Positions 46,623 to 58,303 of a stretch of 64,000 nt of DNA are shown in pieces. A model generated the notes under the pieces. It saw only the letters and a program-made list of their open reading frames with translations, did no database searches and was not told where the DNA came from. The DNA comes from Tupaia tana (taxonomy: Eukaryota; Chordata; Mammalia; Scandentia; Tupaiidae). The stretch covers positions 96,621,501-96,685,500 of the forward strand of contig JAKSZU010000007.1 in NCBI GenBank assembly GCA_026018925.1, read 5' to 3'. The translations under genes were made by a program, and so were the position numbers. Position 1 is the first letter of the stretch; each line of letters begins with the position of its first letter.

Positions 46623-47512
46623 GGTTTAGCTTTTTAAACTGCATTTGTAGCAAATGTTTGTGGAACATTTGTATTAAAGGCAGAAAATTTTAATTCAAGT
46701 ATCTTTTTCTACCCTGTTTTTATATTATTAGTGTAAGGCAAGATAGGAAACCAACTTTTGCCTTAAAAATAGGCTTTCTCTTAAAACTCAAACAAAATAA
46801 AAACATTTTATGACAAATGGAAACCTTTATGCTATTGACAAGTTCCTTTAAAACACTACATAAAAGTGATTTAAATCTCAGTTGCAAGGCATAAGAGGAA
46901 AAAATGGGGACAAAAGAGAAATGAGAAATCAGAAATATCCAGACTGATTTTGAAATGAGACAGTAGAGGGGAAATACCATGAAGATTTTGTTTTCATTTG
47001 TATATGTGTGTATGTGTGTGTGTGTTCCATTAAAGATTTAGACAAAGAGGTCTTCAATTTTGGGAAGAATCATTCTCAGTGTGGGAAACAGTGAATGAAT
47101 TGTAAACTTGTCTGGAGATCAGTTTTAGAGAACTTGAGGAAACCAGATTGGCACTCAGTAGGTGCTGAGTAAGTGGGAAATGAGGGAAAAACAATTAACT
47201 CATATTATTCTATTCTGGCAGAAAGAACCCCTTCAATAGCAAGTCTAGTAGATCCTGCCCTAAAGAGACTCTTGGCTTAGATAGGGAACAATGCAGTGAC
47301 TGCAATGTACTATGGTAAATGCTGTCATAGAAGCAAAGATTCCTGGAACTGGTGAATGTGTGGAGTGAGTTCTGGCCATGACTGGAGTTCATGTGGTGAG
47401 ACAGAGGAAGGCTGTTTCAAAGAGAAGGAGCACATGTGAAAACTGAGTGAGAGGAAGGGGCCACTTTTTATTTACCTTTTCTATTATTAATAAATACTTA
47501 AGTTCATAGGAT
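46623..47512. other. no gene or repeat recognised
   Basis: Unique-looking, with a short (GT)n near 47002-47025. Confidence 0.3.
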
Positions 47513-47770
47513 CTTTTTATTCCTTTTATTAGTTTTTGCTGTAGGGCATGTGCAGTTTGTCAGAAGGAGACAGAGAAAGACAGAGAGAGGGAAAGTGAGA
47601 AATCACTCCCAGGGGCCTCCCAGTCCCCTCTTCCCCAGTCTCCTCTTGGGATTTTCAATGTTCATGCACATGTACATTGTGGTTTTCAAGCCACTGGGCC
47701 CAGGACTTGAACTGCATAGTTGACCATGTGGGATCCAATACCTTAATTTTCATAGCACTTATGGCCCTGA
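47513..47770 (-). mobile_element. tRNA-derived SINE, older long form
   Basis: ttagtttttgctgtagggcat at the left; agcacttatggccctg at the right. Confidence 0.8.
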
Positions 47771-47984
47771 TAGCATCTTTTGTGGATACGTTTTTCAATT
47801 CACTTGAGAAATACATAACTTTGTAAATTTTAACTTGTTTTTACTGTTTTACAGAAAGAAAGGACACCACTTCTAATTGCCATAAATGCAGACAAGCCGC
47901 AAAGGGTGGAATATTTAATAAATAAAAAGCAAATATATATGCTGTTGATGTGATGCAAAGGTATGGTATGCCTGTTTTTTTGTT

Positions 47985-48415
47985 CTTTTTTTTTAAGATT
48001 TTTGTTGTATGGCATGTGTGTTTGCAAGAGAGAAACAGAGAGAGAGAGAGAGAGATGGAAAGTGAGAAGTCACTCCCAAAAGGGGGATGGTCATGCCACT
48101 ATCACCTCTCCATTCTCCTCTCGGGATTTTGGGTTTGCATGCACATGGGCCCAGTGTGATTTTCTTTTTCTTTTTTTTTATTAATTTAAATTTATTGATT
48201 TACACTTATTCACTGTACATCGTTACAGCATACAAAATGAGGATTTTCCATCCAGAGTACACTGTGTATTGGCTCAGTTGAGCACATCAACATACGTGTT
48301 ATTGTCAACAAACAATTTTCCAGTGTGATTTTCAAGCCACCAGGAATGGGACTTGAACTGCAGTTGGAATATTGGAATCTAGCACCTTATCCACGATGAT
48401 ATCTGCTGGCACCAA
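47985..48415 (-). mobile_element. tRNA-derived SINE split by a nested L1 tail
   Basis: Left part 47985-48163 (aagatttttgttgtatggcat to gggcccagtgtgatttt); right part 48321-48415 (ccagtgtgattttcaagcca to tatctgctggcacc). The insertion between them is listed separately. Confidence 0.88.
48164..48320 (-). mobile_element. nested 5'-truncated L1 3' end
   Basis: T-rich run, aatttattgatttacactta, cgttacagcatacaaaatgag, gtgttattgtcaacaaacaa. It is flanked by the 13-bp repeat ccagtgtgatttt (48151-48163 and 48321-48333), a duplication of SINE sequence, which proves target-primed insertion. Confidence 0.9.
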
Positions 48416-48750
48416 CACAGAGGACATGTTCTAATTCCCCCAGTGGATGGCTTAAACTGTGGATAGTACTGAACTCTATGTAGCTCTAAACTATATTTTG
48501 TCCTGTGTGTATCTTCCTACAGTAAAGTTTAATTTATAAATTGGATACAGTAAGATAATTAAAACACTACTAACAGAATGGGACAGTCATAACAATATAC
48601 CATATTCGAGTTTGTATATGAGAGGGGATTGGAAATAGCTGACTGGGGACACCCATCGTAGCATTACTTTAGGAGGAGAGCCCCCAAAAAGTTGATTAGA
48701 TGAGTGTATCTCAAGTAGAAAAATGAAATGAGACTGACAGAAGGTAGGAA
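48416..48750. other. no gene or repeat recognised
   Basis: Unique-looking sequence. Confidence 0.3.
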
Positions 48751-48751
48751 T

Positions 48752-49008
48752 GGGACAGCAGTTGGCATAATAGCTATGTCACTGGACTCCCACGTAGTCG
48801 ACCGTGGCTCAAGTCCCAGACCCGGTGGCTTAAACTCACGCCGGGCGTGTGTGTGTGCATGCCCAAGATCCTGAGAGGAGAATGGAGGAGAAGTGATTGT
48901 GGTGTGGCCATCCCCCCTGGGGGGTGATTTGTCATTTTCTGTGTCTCTGTCTCTCTTTCACTAGCGAGCGCACACGCCCTATAGCAAAAAAAACCCTCCA
49001 AAAAAATG
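48752..49008 (+). mobile_element. tRNA-derived SINE, long form
   Basis: Starts gggacagcagttggcataat and ends gccctatagcaaaaaaaacc. Confidence 0.92.
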
Positions 49009-49057
49009 ATATAAATCAATGTTTAAGATACATCTGTATTTTTTTAATGTGTTTCTT

Positions 49058-49207
49058 GGGGCTGGCAGGTAGCATGGCAGTTAAGGGTGCTGGACTCCCA
49101 CATGGCCAACTGCAATTTAAGTCTCGGATCTGCTGGCTTGCTTTCTCACTTTCTCTCTCGCTCACTCTCACTCTTGCTTTCTCTCACTTTGGTCAAATTA
49201 GAACGAA

Positions 49208-49242
<35 letters not shown>

Positions 49243-49248
49243 AAACAA
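49058..49248 (+). mobile_element. tRNA-derived SINE, short form with (AAAT)n tail
   Basis: ggggctggcaggtagcatgg, ccaactgcaatttaagtctcg, then directly ttgctttctcactttctctc and nine or more AAAT units (about 49206-49242). Confidence 0.88.
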
Positions 49249-49435
49249 TCCTTTAAAAATTTCTTTCTTAATAATCTAGAATTCATATTTAAGCAGTTAA
49301 TCATAGGTAATTTATACTATGAAACAGTATGGTCTGGAACAACTTATTTAATTATGGACTCAGAGATCCTTTATAATATCTGTATAAATAAAAAAGCACT
49401 TTAAAAATGTTCTTTCATGAAACAAAAGTCAAAAG

Positions 49436-49590
49436 ACACATGAGTGCATGCTCAGGTTCCTGCTAGGCTGGAGAACCAGAGGAATGGGACTGTGGCATGA
49501 CCGAGTCCTGTGGAGGGTGCTTGTCTTTCTGCTACTGCCCCTCTCACACATGTGCATAATACTCTCTGTCATGAATTTAAAAAGTAACTC
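49436..49590 (+). mobile_element. old SINE fragment
   Basis: aatgggactgtggcatgacc, gagtcctgtggagggtgctt and tactctctgtcatgaattta form the body and tail of a second, older variant also seen at 21791-22015. Confidence 0.6.
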
Positions 49591-49866
49591 TTTCTAAAAC
49601 CGGGACCTAAATAATCATTTTTAGTACCTTAAACAAATGGTAATAAGAACTACCAAATTTTAGTCAGTGTGTACCAATACCAATATGAGTTTGTTTTTTA
49701 AAGATACCTATTCAGTATGGAAACCAGAAAAGCAATTCCTTGTTGAAAATTGAGAAGCATATGTTACATTACACATTCTTATACCAACAAACTCACACTA
49801 TTATCAACTGTGTCTCTTCAAAACAGAATGAACTATACTGACTTCATTTGAACAGGATTTCTTTTA

Positions 49867-50137
49867 TTTTTTTTTTTATTTTCTTTTTTTGGAGAGGTTT
49901 TTGCTATAGGGCGCGTGCGCTCGCCAGACAGAGAGAGACAGAGAGGTAGAAAGCAGGAAATCACCCCCCAGGGGGGATGGCCACGCCGCAATCCCTTCTC
50001 CTCCATTCTCCTCTCGGGATCTTGGGCACGCACGCACACGCGCCCGGTGTGAGTTTAAGCCGCCGGGTCCGGGACTCGAACCGCGGTCGACTATGTGGGA
50101 GTCCAGCAACATAGCCATTACGCTAACTGCTGGTCCC
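49867..50137 (-). mobile_element. tRNA-derived SINE, long form, youngest-looking copy
   Basis: ggagaggtttttgctataggg, gcgcgtgcgctcgccagacag; right end gctaactgctggtccct. Nearly all CpGs kept (gaaccgcggtcgac, aagccgccgggtccgggac). TSD gaacaggatttctttta on both sides. Confidence 0.95.
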
Positions 50138-50287
50138 TGAACAGGATTTCTTTTAATCTGTTGGATAACTGTCCTAGTATTAATTTTGTTGGAACAAGAT
50201 GCTGTTACCATTAACCAAAAGATTATAATATTAAATATTCATTAGTCCAACTCTGGATTAAAGTTAATTATTAAAAAAAGTACAACA

Positions 50288-50521
50288 TTGGAGGGCAGCA
50301 GGTGGTATGTTGGTTAAAGCACTGAACTGCCACCTGCCCAATTGCAGTTTGAGTCCCAGACCTGGTGATTTGAAAATCATGACAGGTGCACATGTGCATG
50401 TGCCCAGAATCTGAGAGGAGAAGGTATTGTAATGTTGACAACCCTCTGGAGGGTGAGTTCTCATTTTCCTTCTCTCTGTCTCTCTCCAGTGAGCACATGT
50501 AACCTGTGGCAAAAAAAATCT
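50288..50521 (+). mobile_element. tRNA-derived SINE, older long form
   Basis: Starts gagggcagcaggtggtatgt and ends aacctgtggcaaaaaaaatc. Confidence 0.82.
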
Positions 50522-51478
50522 TACGCACTATCAAGCATGTTACTATGTTCCCTAGATGTGTCTTCAAATATTATACATTGGACAATCTGAATCATATGAG
50601 GGTATGATTAATTTAGTAGACATTTACTAAAGAACTGGTGTACATTAGGTTTTGCATGTTACAGGAGACACAATCATAGAATACACAATTTTACTGTCTC
50701 AGGTGCTTAGAATAGAAAAGAGCCACATCCATTCTGAATACTATACTAAAAAGTGTTTCACTTTTTTCTTTAATAGTGGATAAGAGTTCTGGAGACTCTA
50801 TAAAAAGGTAATATTTTAGAGATTCTTAAAAATTGAGAGTTAATGGGGATGTAAGGGAATGCAGAGAAAAGAGACTGGGGCAGACACCGTACTATGTGCT
50901 TAACTTTTGTTATCTGTTACCACAACAGATTTGCAAAGTACCTGTACTTCTTACCAATTAGACAATTGTTTTTCTTGGTGTTTCTTTTGTTCCTTTTTTT
51001 TTTTTTTTAATTTCTACCAGCTAAATATTCCCCATTTTTCTACAGACAGAGTCAAAAGCACATAGAATTTTGAAGCTCTAAGCAATCTTAGAGACTAAGC
51101 AAAACACCCAGAGTCTACTCCGTACCTCTACCTGCTTTTCACATTCTGGCCAGTGGCTGTTTGGGTGGAGAACATGAAACTCAAAGAGATGAAAGTGTCT
51201 TACCTGTGTATAGGAAGCAACAGAAATGGCATTTGGATGCAGGTTCCTTAATTTTAAGCCCAGTACTCTTTCTTCTTTATCATCTTGTGTGTGTTTTATT
51301 CGCAGAAGGGGTTAGTGGGTATAGAGAACCTAATAGAAGAAGGCAAAAGTGAAATCAGTGGGGGAAGTCCTAATTTGAAGTACAATAATGACTGGGTTGG
51401 GTAAAAATAAGGGTTTTAGAAAAGAGGTCAGAATATTAGGGGTTTTGACATGTTTGGTAAAGATAAATCACAGGAATA
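50522..51478. other. no gene recognised
   Basis: Unique-looking. A MIR-like stretch may lie at about 50880-51290 but it is too diverged to call. Confidence 0.3.
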
Positions 51479-51650
51479 GGGCCAGCAAGTGACATGGTGG
51501 TTAAAGCATTGCACTCCATGTGGCTAACTGCAGTTCAAGTCCTGGACCTGGCAGCTTGCTTTCTCACTTTCTCTCTGCCTCTCTGGTGAGCACACGTGCC
51601 CTATTGCAAATGTTAAAAATAATAGTAATAATAAATTAATTAAATAACTC
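51479..51650 (+). mobile_element. tRNA-derived SINE, short form (best example)
   Basis: gggccagcaagtgacatggt, gcagttcaagtcctggacct, ggcagcttgctttctcactt, tctctggtgagcacacgtgc, cctattgcaaatgtt and a TAA-rich tail. About 170 bp; the head is joined directly to the CT-rich block. Confidence 0.9.
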
Positions 51651-52584
51651 TTTTAAAAATTGTAGGAATGAAAGACAGTATATTGTCAGTCGTCTAGAAA
51701 GGAACATTAAAAATAGGAAACTTAAGGGAGTACTGAATAGGTTGCTACTTTTTTGTTGATTTGTTTAGTTGGAAGAACTTACAAACTTCACAATTTCTAT
51801 CGGGAGATTTGGAAGATGTTAAAATAATTTGAGCCTTGGGAGAAATCTCGATAGCAGATAGGAATGCAATATTATCTACTTCCACCCCAAGTCACAGAGA
51901 GTGACCTAGAGCCTGAGCACTAGGGAACTGGAGATCAGTGAACTAAATAGATAGCTGGCCCACAGCAGGAGTCTCCTTGACTCTACCCATTTTCCTCATT
52001 CACTAAAGTCTTTTCCGTGTATACTTAGGATAGGGTAGAAGTAAGATAGGTTGGCAAATCAGCCATGGAGCTTTCCATGGGTAGTTGGAAACATGGCTAT
52101 TGTGGGAGTGGGTGACAGAAACTCCATTTAGCTTGTTTTCTAGGAGCGGTGAAATAGCTCCTACTCGTAGTTGGTTGAGACCATCCTTATTTTGGGACTC
52201 TGTGCCTTCATAGGCTAAATATTGGAAGGTTGGATGCCACTACTGAAAACTGGAGGAGAGAGATCTGAAAGGGGGAGGCCAGAAGAAGGAAGAAACATAT
52301 GTATATCTTCTGAATAGGGCAGGACCTACGTAGTGAAAATAACTGAATTTTTATCATTTTTGATGTTTTATTATCTTTGGGAATAGTATTTCTGACAAGA
52401 ACATATACATTTATTCCTTGGCTTTTGTACATTTAGCTTTCAAACATTTCAAATGTAACAGGGGACTCCCTGTACAGTTTTAAGCTGAGGGAAATCAGTG
52501 GGGCCTTGGAACTGAGACTGCCATTTTTGAGCTGCATGTATCAGTCCTCAAATAGACATAGAAAATAGAAAAAGGACATCGTAT
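51651..52584. other. no gene or repeat recognised
   Basis: Unique-looking sequence. Confidence 0.3.
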
Positions 52585-52742
52585 TTTTCTTTTCAGTTGC
52601 CAGTTAACACATGCACTTGTCAGAGAGAGGCACAGAGAGGGAGAGGGAGGAAGCACTCCCCAAGGGGTGTGGTCACACTGTAACTCCTCCTCCATTCCTG
52701 CATCCTGTCAGGATTTTGGATACACATTCGTTCCACTTCAGG
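52585..52742 (-). mobile_element. tRNA-derived SINE fragment
   Basis: acacatgcacttgtcagagag, aagcactccccaaggggtgtg, tcaggattttggatacacatt. The head is missing. Confidence 0.65.
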
Positions 52743-52949
52743 TAAAAAAAAAGTTATGCCAGCCATTAACTGGATTTTCAGTTCAGCATTAATGACAGAC
52801 AATTTGTGAAGACAAATTATTCTCAGGCTCTGCCATAATATTGGCACATTCATCATTATGGAACTAAGAGTTTTCACTGAATAGTTCTTATGTTGGGAGA
52901 GGTGGAGGCAGAAACAGATTATGAAAAGCTTTTTCAAAACAGAGGTTGT

Positions 52950-53280
52950 ATTAGTCTGCTACTGTGCTGCTAAAGAGAAATACCCAAGACTGGGTGAGCT
53001 ATAATGGATAGGTTTATTTGGTTTTTGATTCTGGGCCGGTTAGTCAAAAAGCATGGCCCGGCCTCTAGTTGTGAGTCACAACATGGCCACAAGAGACAGA
53101 CAAGTCAGCGGCCACAGCAGAAAGAAAGACAGGAAAAGGAAGAGGAAGAAGAAACAGACTACTTCCTCTGTATGTGCTCTCAGCTGATTGGAAGAGGTGC
53201 CTTTTCATTAGGCATTACCTCTCACCACCTCCCAAAGCTACTGAACCTTTAGGGGACAAATCATTACCCAAATCATAGTG
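52950..53280 (-). mobile_element. MaLR-type LTR, first copy
   Basis: ttagtctgctactgtgctgc, aatacccaagactgggtgag, then a purine-rich stretch and caaatcattacccaaatcatag. It resembles the reverse complement of THE1/MST-type LTRs (ttagtctgtt..catacccaagactgggtaat). Its partner is at 55657-56600. Confidence 0.72.
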
Positions 53281-53324
53281 TCTCACTTCTGGATCCCAAA
53301 GTTCATGTCTTTCTCATATATGAA

Positions 53325-53600
53325 TCATTACCACCACAGGTTGGCTCTGTAGCTGGTTCAGGCAGACAGATTCCACATGCAAAACAGCATTGTTTGAATC
53401 CTGGACCTAGTAGTTTGAGAAACATGCCAGGCATGTAAATGGCTGCTGAAAATTCTGAGAGGAGGGAGAGATGAAGGAGAAGGATTGCAGTGTGATTATT
53501 CTCCAAGTGTGGATGCTTTCTCTTCTCCCTACCTGTCTCTGGTGAGCTCATGCACCTTCTAGCAAAATACAAAATAAGACAAAATAAAATAAAGCAAAAC
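53325..53600 (+). mobile_element. tRNA-derived SINE, older long form
   Basis: gctggttcaggcagacagatt, gcattgtttgaatcctggac, ctctggtgagctcatgcacc, ttctagcaaaatac and an AAAATA tail. Confidence 0.8.
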
Positions 53601-54600
53601 CTCATTCTAAAAGTCTCCAAAGTCTTAACTTGTTTGAGCTCAGACTCCTAAGTCTCATCTGGTATCTGATCAGACTCCTTTCAGCTGTGACCCTATAAAA
53701 ATCAAGAAAAGACATTAGCAAATTCCCAGCTGTGGTGGGGCAGGGATAGGGTAGAAATTCCCATTATATAAAAGGAAAGGAGCAAAGGACCCAAACAAGT
53801 TCAAAACCCCGCAGGGCAGACTTTAGATTGGAAAGCATTAGAACAGTTATGTGGGGCTCAATCTCCACATCCTCCAGTCCTGGTTGGGCCTCTGAGTCCC
53901 TGGGAAGCCCTGTCTCCATGGCTTTGCTGGTTACAGCCCTCATGGAGTTTGATTCTTACAGCATGACAACTGCATGCTGCTGATGGATTTGCAGTTCTGG
54001 GTCTCAAGGATGGATCTGCCCTGCCACTCTAGCAGGCATAGACATCCTGGTGGGTGTTCTGGTCCAACCCCACATTTCTGCTTGGTACTGCTCTACTGAA
54101 GGCTCTCGGCAGTTCTGTCCACGTTGTGGGTCTATGCCTGGGTTTCCAGGCTTTTCAATGCATCTTTTGAGATCTAGACGGAGGCTACCACACCCCCACA
54201 GCTCTTGCCTTCTGTAGACCTGCAGAATCACTGTAGCAGCACATACAGTCCAATGTGGATGTAGATGCTGGTGCTGCTGACGCCTCCTTCAGTCATCAGC
54301 CTTTACCCTTCTTCACAGTGGTTTGAGCTGCATCTGGAGCTGACTGAGACATAGCTGGAGTAACTAGGTGCTGCTCTGGGAGCTCCAGGCTGTCCAGGGC
54401 AATTTACATGTCTCAGACCCTTTCCTGGCAACCATCCTACTCTCCTAGGCCTTTGTGCTTGTGATAGGAGGAACAGCACTGAAGATCTTTGAGATACCCA
54501 TAGGGCTTTCTATATGTTTTCTTTTTTATTAGCGCCTGAGTCTCTTTTATCACTGCGAATGTCTTTACAAGTGATGACTCAACCATACTGTTAGCATTTT

Positions 54601-54605
54601 CTTTT

Positions 54606-54638
<33 letters not shown>

Positions 54639-54876
54639 GAGAGGTTTTTGCTGTAAGACACATACGCTCGCCAGACGAAGAGACAGAAAGTGAGAAATCA
54701 CCGCCCCCCCAGGGGGGATGGCCATGCTGCAATCCCTTCTCCATTCTCCTCTCGGGATCTTGGGCACGCATGCACACACGCCTGGTGTGAGGTCAAGCCA
54801 CCGGGTCCAGGACTCGAACTACGGTCGACTACATGGGAGTTCAGCGACATAGCCATTATGCTAAGCGCTGGTCCCA
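54601..54876 (-). mobile_element. tRNA-derived SINE, long form
   Basis: Long T run, ggagaggtttttgctgtaaga; right end gctaagcgctggtccc. TSD agcattttct on both sides. Confidence 0.92.
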
Positions 54877-55033
54877 ACAAGCATTTTCTAACACCTTCCT
54901 AGCTCATGCGTGATTGGACTGGGAATTTTCCGAATCTTTCTACTCCGTCTCCCTTTTTCCTCTGAATTTCAGCAAAAACAGCTGGGGGCAGCAAAGCAGC
55001 AGATTGAACAATTGGTTGTTTAGAAATTTCTTC

Positions 55034-55323
55034 TGGGCTAGCAGGTGCTGTGTTGGTTAAGGGGACGGAATTCTGCATGGCCAATTGTGCCGTTTATGTT
55101 CTGTATACATCCAACAGAGTGAGACAGACATACGGGGCAGGGAGTGAGAAATGCCTACACAGGGAGGATAGCCATGCCACAGTCCCTTCTCTTCCATTCT
55201 TCTCTTGGTATTTTGGGCACACACACACATGCCTAATGTTTTTCAAGCTGCTGGGTCTAGGGCTCAAATTGCACAGTCATGTGAGATCCAGCTGCTTTAA
55301 CCAATCGGCCACCCACTGTCCCA
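55034..55323. mobile_element. head-to-head SINE pair
   Basis: 55034-55092 is a plus-strand SINE head (gggctagcaggtgctgtgtt). From about 55095 a minus-strand copy follows (cagagtgagacagacatacg to cacccactgtccca). Either a SINE inserted into a SINE in the opposite direction, or an inversion within one. Confidence 0.7.
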
Positions 55324-55730
55324 GATCACCATTCTTAACTACACAACACCTTAGGGCATGGACACAATGTAGCCAAGTTTTTTTCTACTTCAAGGGTGAT
55401 TTTTCCTCATCTCCTTTGTTTCTGAAACCAGCCTTCACAGTCTATATTTCTATCAGTATTCTGGTCACAGACCCTTAACTAATCTTTAACAAGTTTCCTT
55501 TCACTTCTAAACCACTCTTCTTCCAAGCCTTCACTATAGCTAGGCTTTTATTAAACTGATTCTCCAGATTCTTAAGAACCTCTGCCTGTCACCCTGTTCC
55601 AAAGCTGTGCCCACATTTCTAGATACCTGTATAACAACACAGTCCTTTTTGCCAGTATACCATAGTTTGTTACTGCATTGCTGAATAGGAATACTTGAAA
55701 CTGGGTAGTTTGTAAAGAATAAGTGGAGGG

Positions 55731-55982
55731 GGGACCAGCAGTTAGCGTAATGGCTATGTCGCTGGACTCCCACGTAGTCGACCGCAGTTCGAGTCCCGGA
55801 CCTGGTGGCTTAAAACTCACGCCGGGTGCATGTGCTTGCGTGCCCAAGATCCCAAGAGGAGAATGGAGGAGAAGGGATTGCAGTGTGGCCATCCCTCCTG
55901 GGGGGTGATTTCTCGCTTTCTGTCTCTCTGTCTGTCTGGTGAGCGCACGCGCCCTATGGCAAAAACCTCTCAAAAAAAAAAA
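55731..55982 (+). mobile_element. tRNA-derived SINE, long form (first of tandem pair)
   Basis: gggaccagcagttagcgtaa to gccctatggcaaaaacctctc and A tail. Preceded by aagaataagtggaggg, which recurs after its tail. Confidence 0.94.
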
Positions 55983-55995
55983 AAGAATAAGTGGA

Positions 55996-56263
55996 GGGAC
56001 CAGCAGTTAGCGTAATGGCTATGTCGCTGGACTCCCACGTAGTTGACCGCGGTTCACATCCTGAACCCGGTAGCTTAAAACTCACGCCGGGTGCATGTGC
56101 ATGTGTGCCCAAGATCCCGAGAGGAGAATGGAGGAGAAGGAATTGCGGCGTGACTATCCCCCCTGGGGGAAGATTTCTCGCTTTCTGTCTGTCTCTCTGT
56201 CTGTCTGGTGAGTGCACGCGCCCTATAGCAAAAAAAAAAAAAAAAAAACCACCTCTCCAAAAA
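55996..56263 (+). mobile_element. tRNA-derived SINE, long form (second of tandem pair)
   Basis: gggaccagcagttagcgtaa to gccctatagca and A run. Followed by a third target copy, aagaataggtgga (56264-56276). Confidence 0.94.
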
Positions 56264-56714
56264 AAGAATAGGTGGATTATTTCACTTATGATTATGGTGA
56301 CTAAAATGTGTGAAAACATGGCCTGGCATCTACCTGGCCTCTGACTATAGTCACGTTTCCCAGAGGGGCAGTCAGGTCAGTAGCTACCTGCAGAGAATAA
56401 GAGGGACAGAGACCAATAGAGAAAAAGGAGGAAGAAACAGACTCTTTACTTCCTCTGTTTCTCCCATGCTCCTAGATGACTGGACGGTGCCCTCCCATTA
56501 GGCTCTGCCTGTGAGAGGTCTCAGCACGTCCCAAAGTTACCGGTGACCAAACTTCCAGATCAGGAACCTTTGGGTGATGAACTTTTATACAAATCATAGA
56601 AGTCAAGTGTTAATTATATCAAGAAGCACATTTAATATGCATATAGCTGACCTTTTACTAGCTTTTTTGGTTATGAAATAAACTCACTTTTTGTTGTGTA
56701 TTTTTTCTTGATAG

Positions 56715-56787
56715 CATTTTCAGGAAACCTGAGAGTGATGATTCACAGCCTACATCAGGTGATGACGTCTCAGGTCTTGGTACCAAG
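56715..56787 (+). CDS. ANKRD26-like: ANKRD26-family exon A
   Basis: Acceptor ttttttcttgatag, then 73 bp, then donor gtaatg. After one base from a split codon it reads IFRKPESDDSQPTSGDDVSG plus LGTK and ends in phase 0. ANKRD26 and relatives carry KPxxDDSWPTSDxED in the region after the ankyrin repeats; W is Q here. ANKRD26 itself is a large coiled-coil protein at the centriole distal appendages; the paralogues are poorly understood. No ankyrin-repeat exon was found upstream in the window, so either a long intron or a partial gene lies here. The weight of the call comes from the four exons together, in the right order, strand and phase. Confidence 0.72.
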
Positions 56788-57139
56788 GTAATGTGCTATC
56801 TCGTCAAATTACGTTTCTTTCATTGAAGGTCTGGATTTGGTTTTGAATAGTATTTACCCTTAAAATCTTATTTTATATTTGTAATTTAAAGTTGGTAAGA
56901 GTGAAATATTTTATAGAAAGAAAACTGACTTTTTTCTCTCTTACTTTGGTAAATACTGTATGATTATAAATACTTTGAGGCAGTCAGGGCTGAAAAAATG
57001 AATGGGATGGAAAATATATAGAAAAAGAAAAATTATATTGGGAGCTTTCACATGATAGAGGACATATACAATTTGGTCAACAATTACTTGGATAAATATT
57101 CTTACTTTTAAATAATACTATTTGACTATTATAGTACTC

Positions 57140-57415
57140 AGGCCTGAATCCTTGTAGGCATCTCCATCTCTGCCTCTGCTGCCCTTTCTGGGTTCAGCTT
57201 CACGGCTGCGAAGCCCCCCAGCCAGGGCCTCCCTTCCAGACCCCAGTGCTAGTCAGGTAATCAAAGTCTCTCTCTCCCTCTTATTCTTTTCTGTCACTTA
57301 TAACCTTTTTTTCTCCTCTTAAAAAACAGGTTTCTGTCCCCTTGTGCCGTTCCCTTGCTAATCTGTCTCTTCCTCTCTCATCTAGGACAGAATCCTTGCA
57401 GACATCTCCAAATCT
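57140..57415 (+). mobile_element. L1 5' UTR monomer, in intron of the ANKRD26-like gene
   Basis: gaatccttgtaggcatctcc (57145) and again at 57389 (244 bp period), with cagcttcacggctgcgaag between. Same monomer as 22832-23140. No ORF1 follows, so only promoter sequence is present. Confidence 0.78.
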
Positions 57416-57497
57416 TTAATAGATTCAATACTCACTTATCATAGTAATCATGGAATCGTCCTTGTACCTTTCAGTTTCAAAACTGTGCAGAAAATAG

Positions 57498-57528
57498 TGC
57501 ACACACACACACACACATACACACACAT
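57498..57528. repeat. (CA)n microsatellite
   Basis: Short CA run next to a SINE tail. Confidence 0.85.
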
Positions 57529-57782
57529 TTTTTTTATTGAAGGTTTTTGCCATGGAGGCATGTGCTTGCTAGAGAGACCAAAAGAGATAGTGAAAGGGAA
57601 AGTGAAAAATCACTCACGATGGGGAATGGCCATGCCACAGTCCCTTCTCTTCCATTCTCTTCTTAGGAGTTCGGGCACACATGCACATACATATGGCATG
57701 ATTTTCAAGTCACCAGTTCTGGGATTTGATCCATGGTTGAATATGGGGGTCCAGTGCATTAACGTGCTCTCCCTGGTACCAC
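57529..57782 (-). mobile_element. tRNA-derived SINE, older long form
   Basis: attgaaggtttttgccatgga at the left; ctctccctggtacca at the right. Confidence 0.83.
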
Positions 57783-57967
57783 ATAGTTTAAGAGAGCGCA
57801 TTTTCTATATTTCTATCCTTTCTTTGTTTTGTATTAAACTAAAGTAATATTTGAAATTTTGGAAATTTAGAAATTTAAATTCTCTTTCACAAAACTGGTA
57901 TCATAAAGGCATTCCATTGTGTTTTCTAGGTCATTCCATTAAAAGTGTATTTAAAACTCTTCATTTA

Positions 57968-58238
57968 GGGCCAGCAGATGGCATGCTAGTTAAGGTGCTG
58001 GATCCCACATCAACTCTAAGCTTTGAGTTCTAGACCCAGTGTCTTGGAAAATCACCGAGCATATATACGTGCACGCCCATAATCCCAAGAGCAAAATGGA
58101 GGAGAATGGATTGTAGCATGGTCATCTCCACTGGGGGCAGTGGTGATTTCTCATTGTTTTACTCTCTCTCTGGTGAGAACACATGACACATGCACTATGG
58201 CAAAAATCTAAAAAAAAAACAACAAAAAAAAACACAAA
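57968..58238 (+). mobile_element. tRNA-derived SINE, older long form
   Basis: gggccagcagatggcatgct to actatggcaaaaatct and an AAC-rich tail. TSD aactcttcattta at 57955-57967 and 58239-58251. Confidence 0.9.
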
Positions 58239-58303
58239 CAACTCTTCATTTAATTGAAGAAATCATGTTTTACACAAAATAAATTGTTCAAGAAACAAAG
58301 ATC

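Larger units (their letters stand above)
52950..56600 (-). mobile_element. MaLR-like LTR retrotransposon with two LTRs
   Basis: Two related LTRs (52950-53280 and 55657-56600), both starting near tt(t/a)gt(c/t)tg and ending caaatcatag, flank about 2.4 kb of internal sequence with no coding capacity. MaLR elements are non-autonomous ERVL relatives. SINEs have inserted into the internal part (53325, 54601, 55034) and into the right LTR (55731, 55996). Confidence 0.65.
55657..56600 (-). mobile_element. MaLR-type LTR, second copy, split by two SINEs
   Basis: catagtttgttactgcattg, atacttgaaactgggtagtt, then two SINEs, then ggattatttcacttatgatt to tacaaatcatag. Confidence 0.7.
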
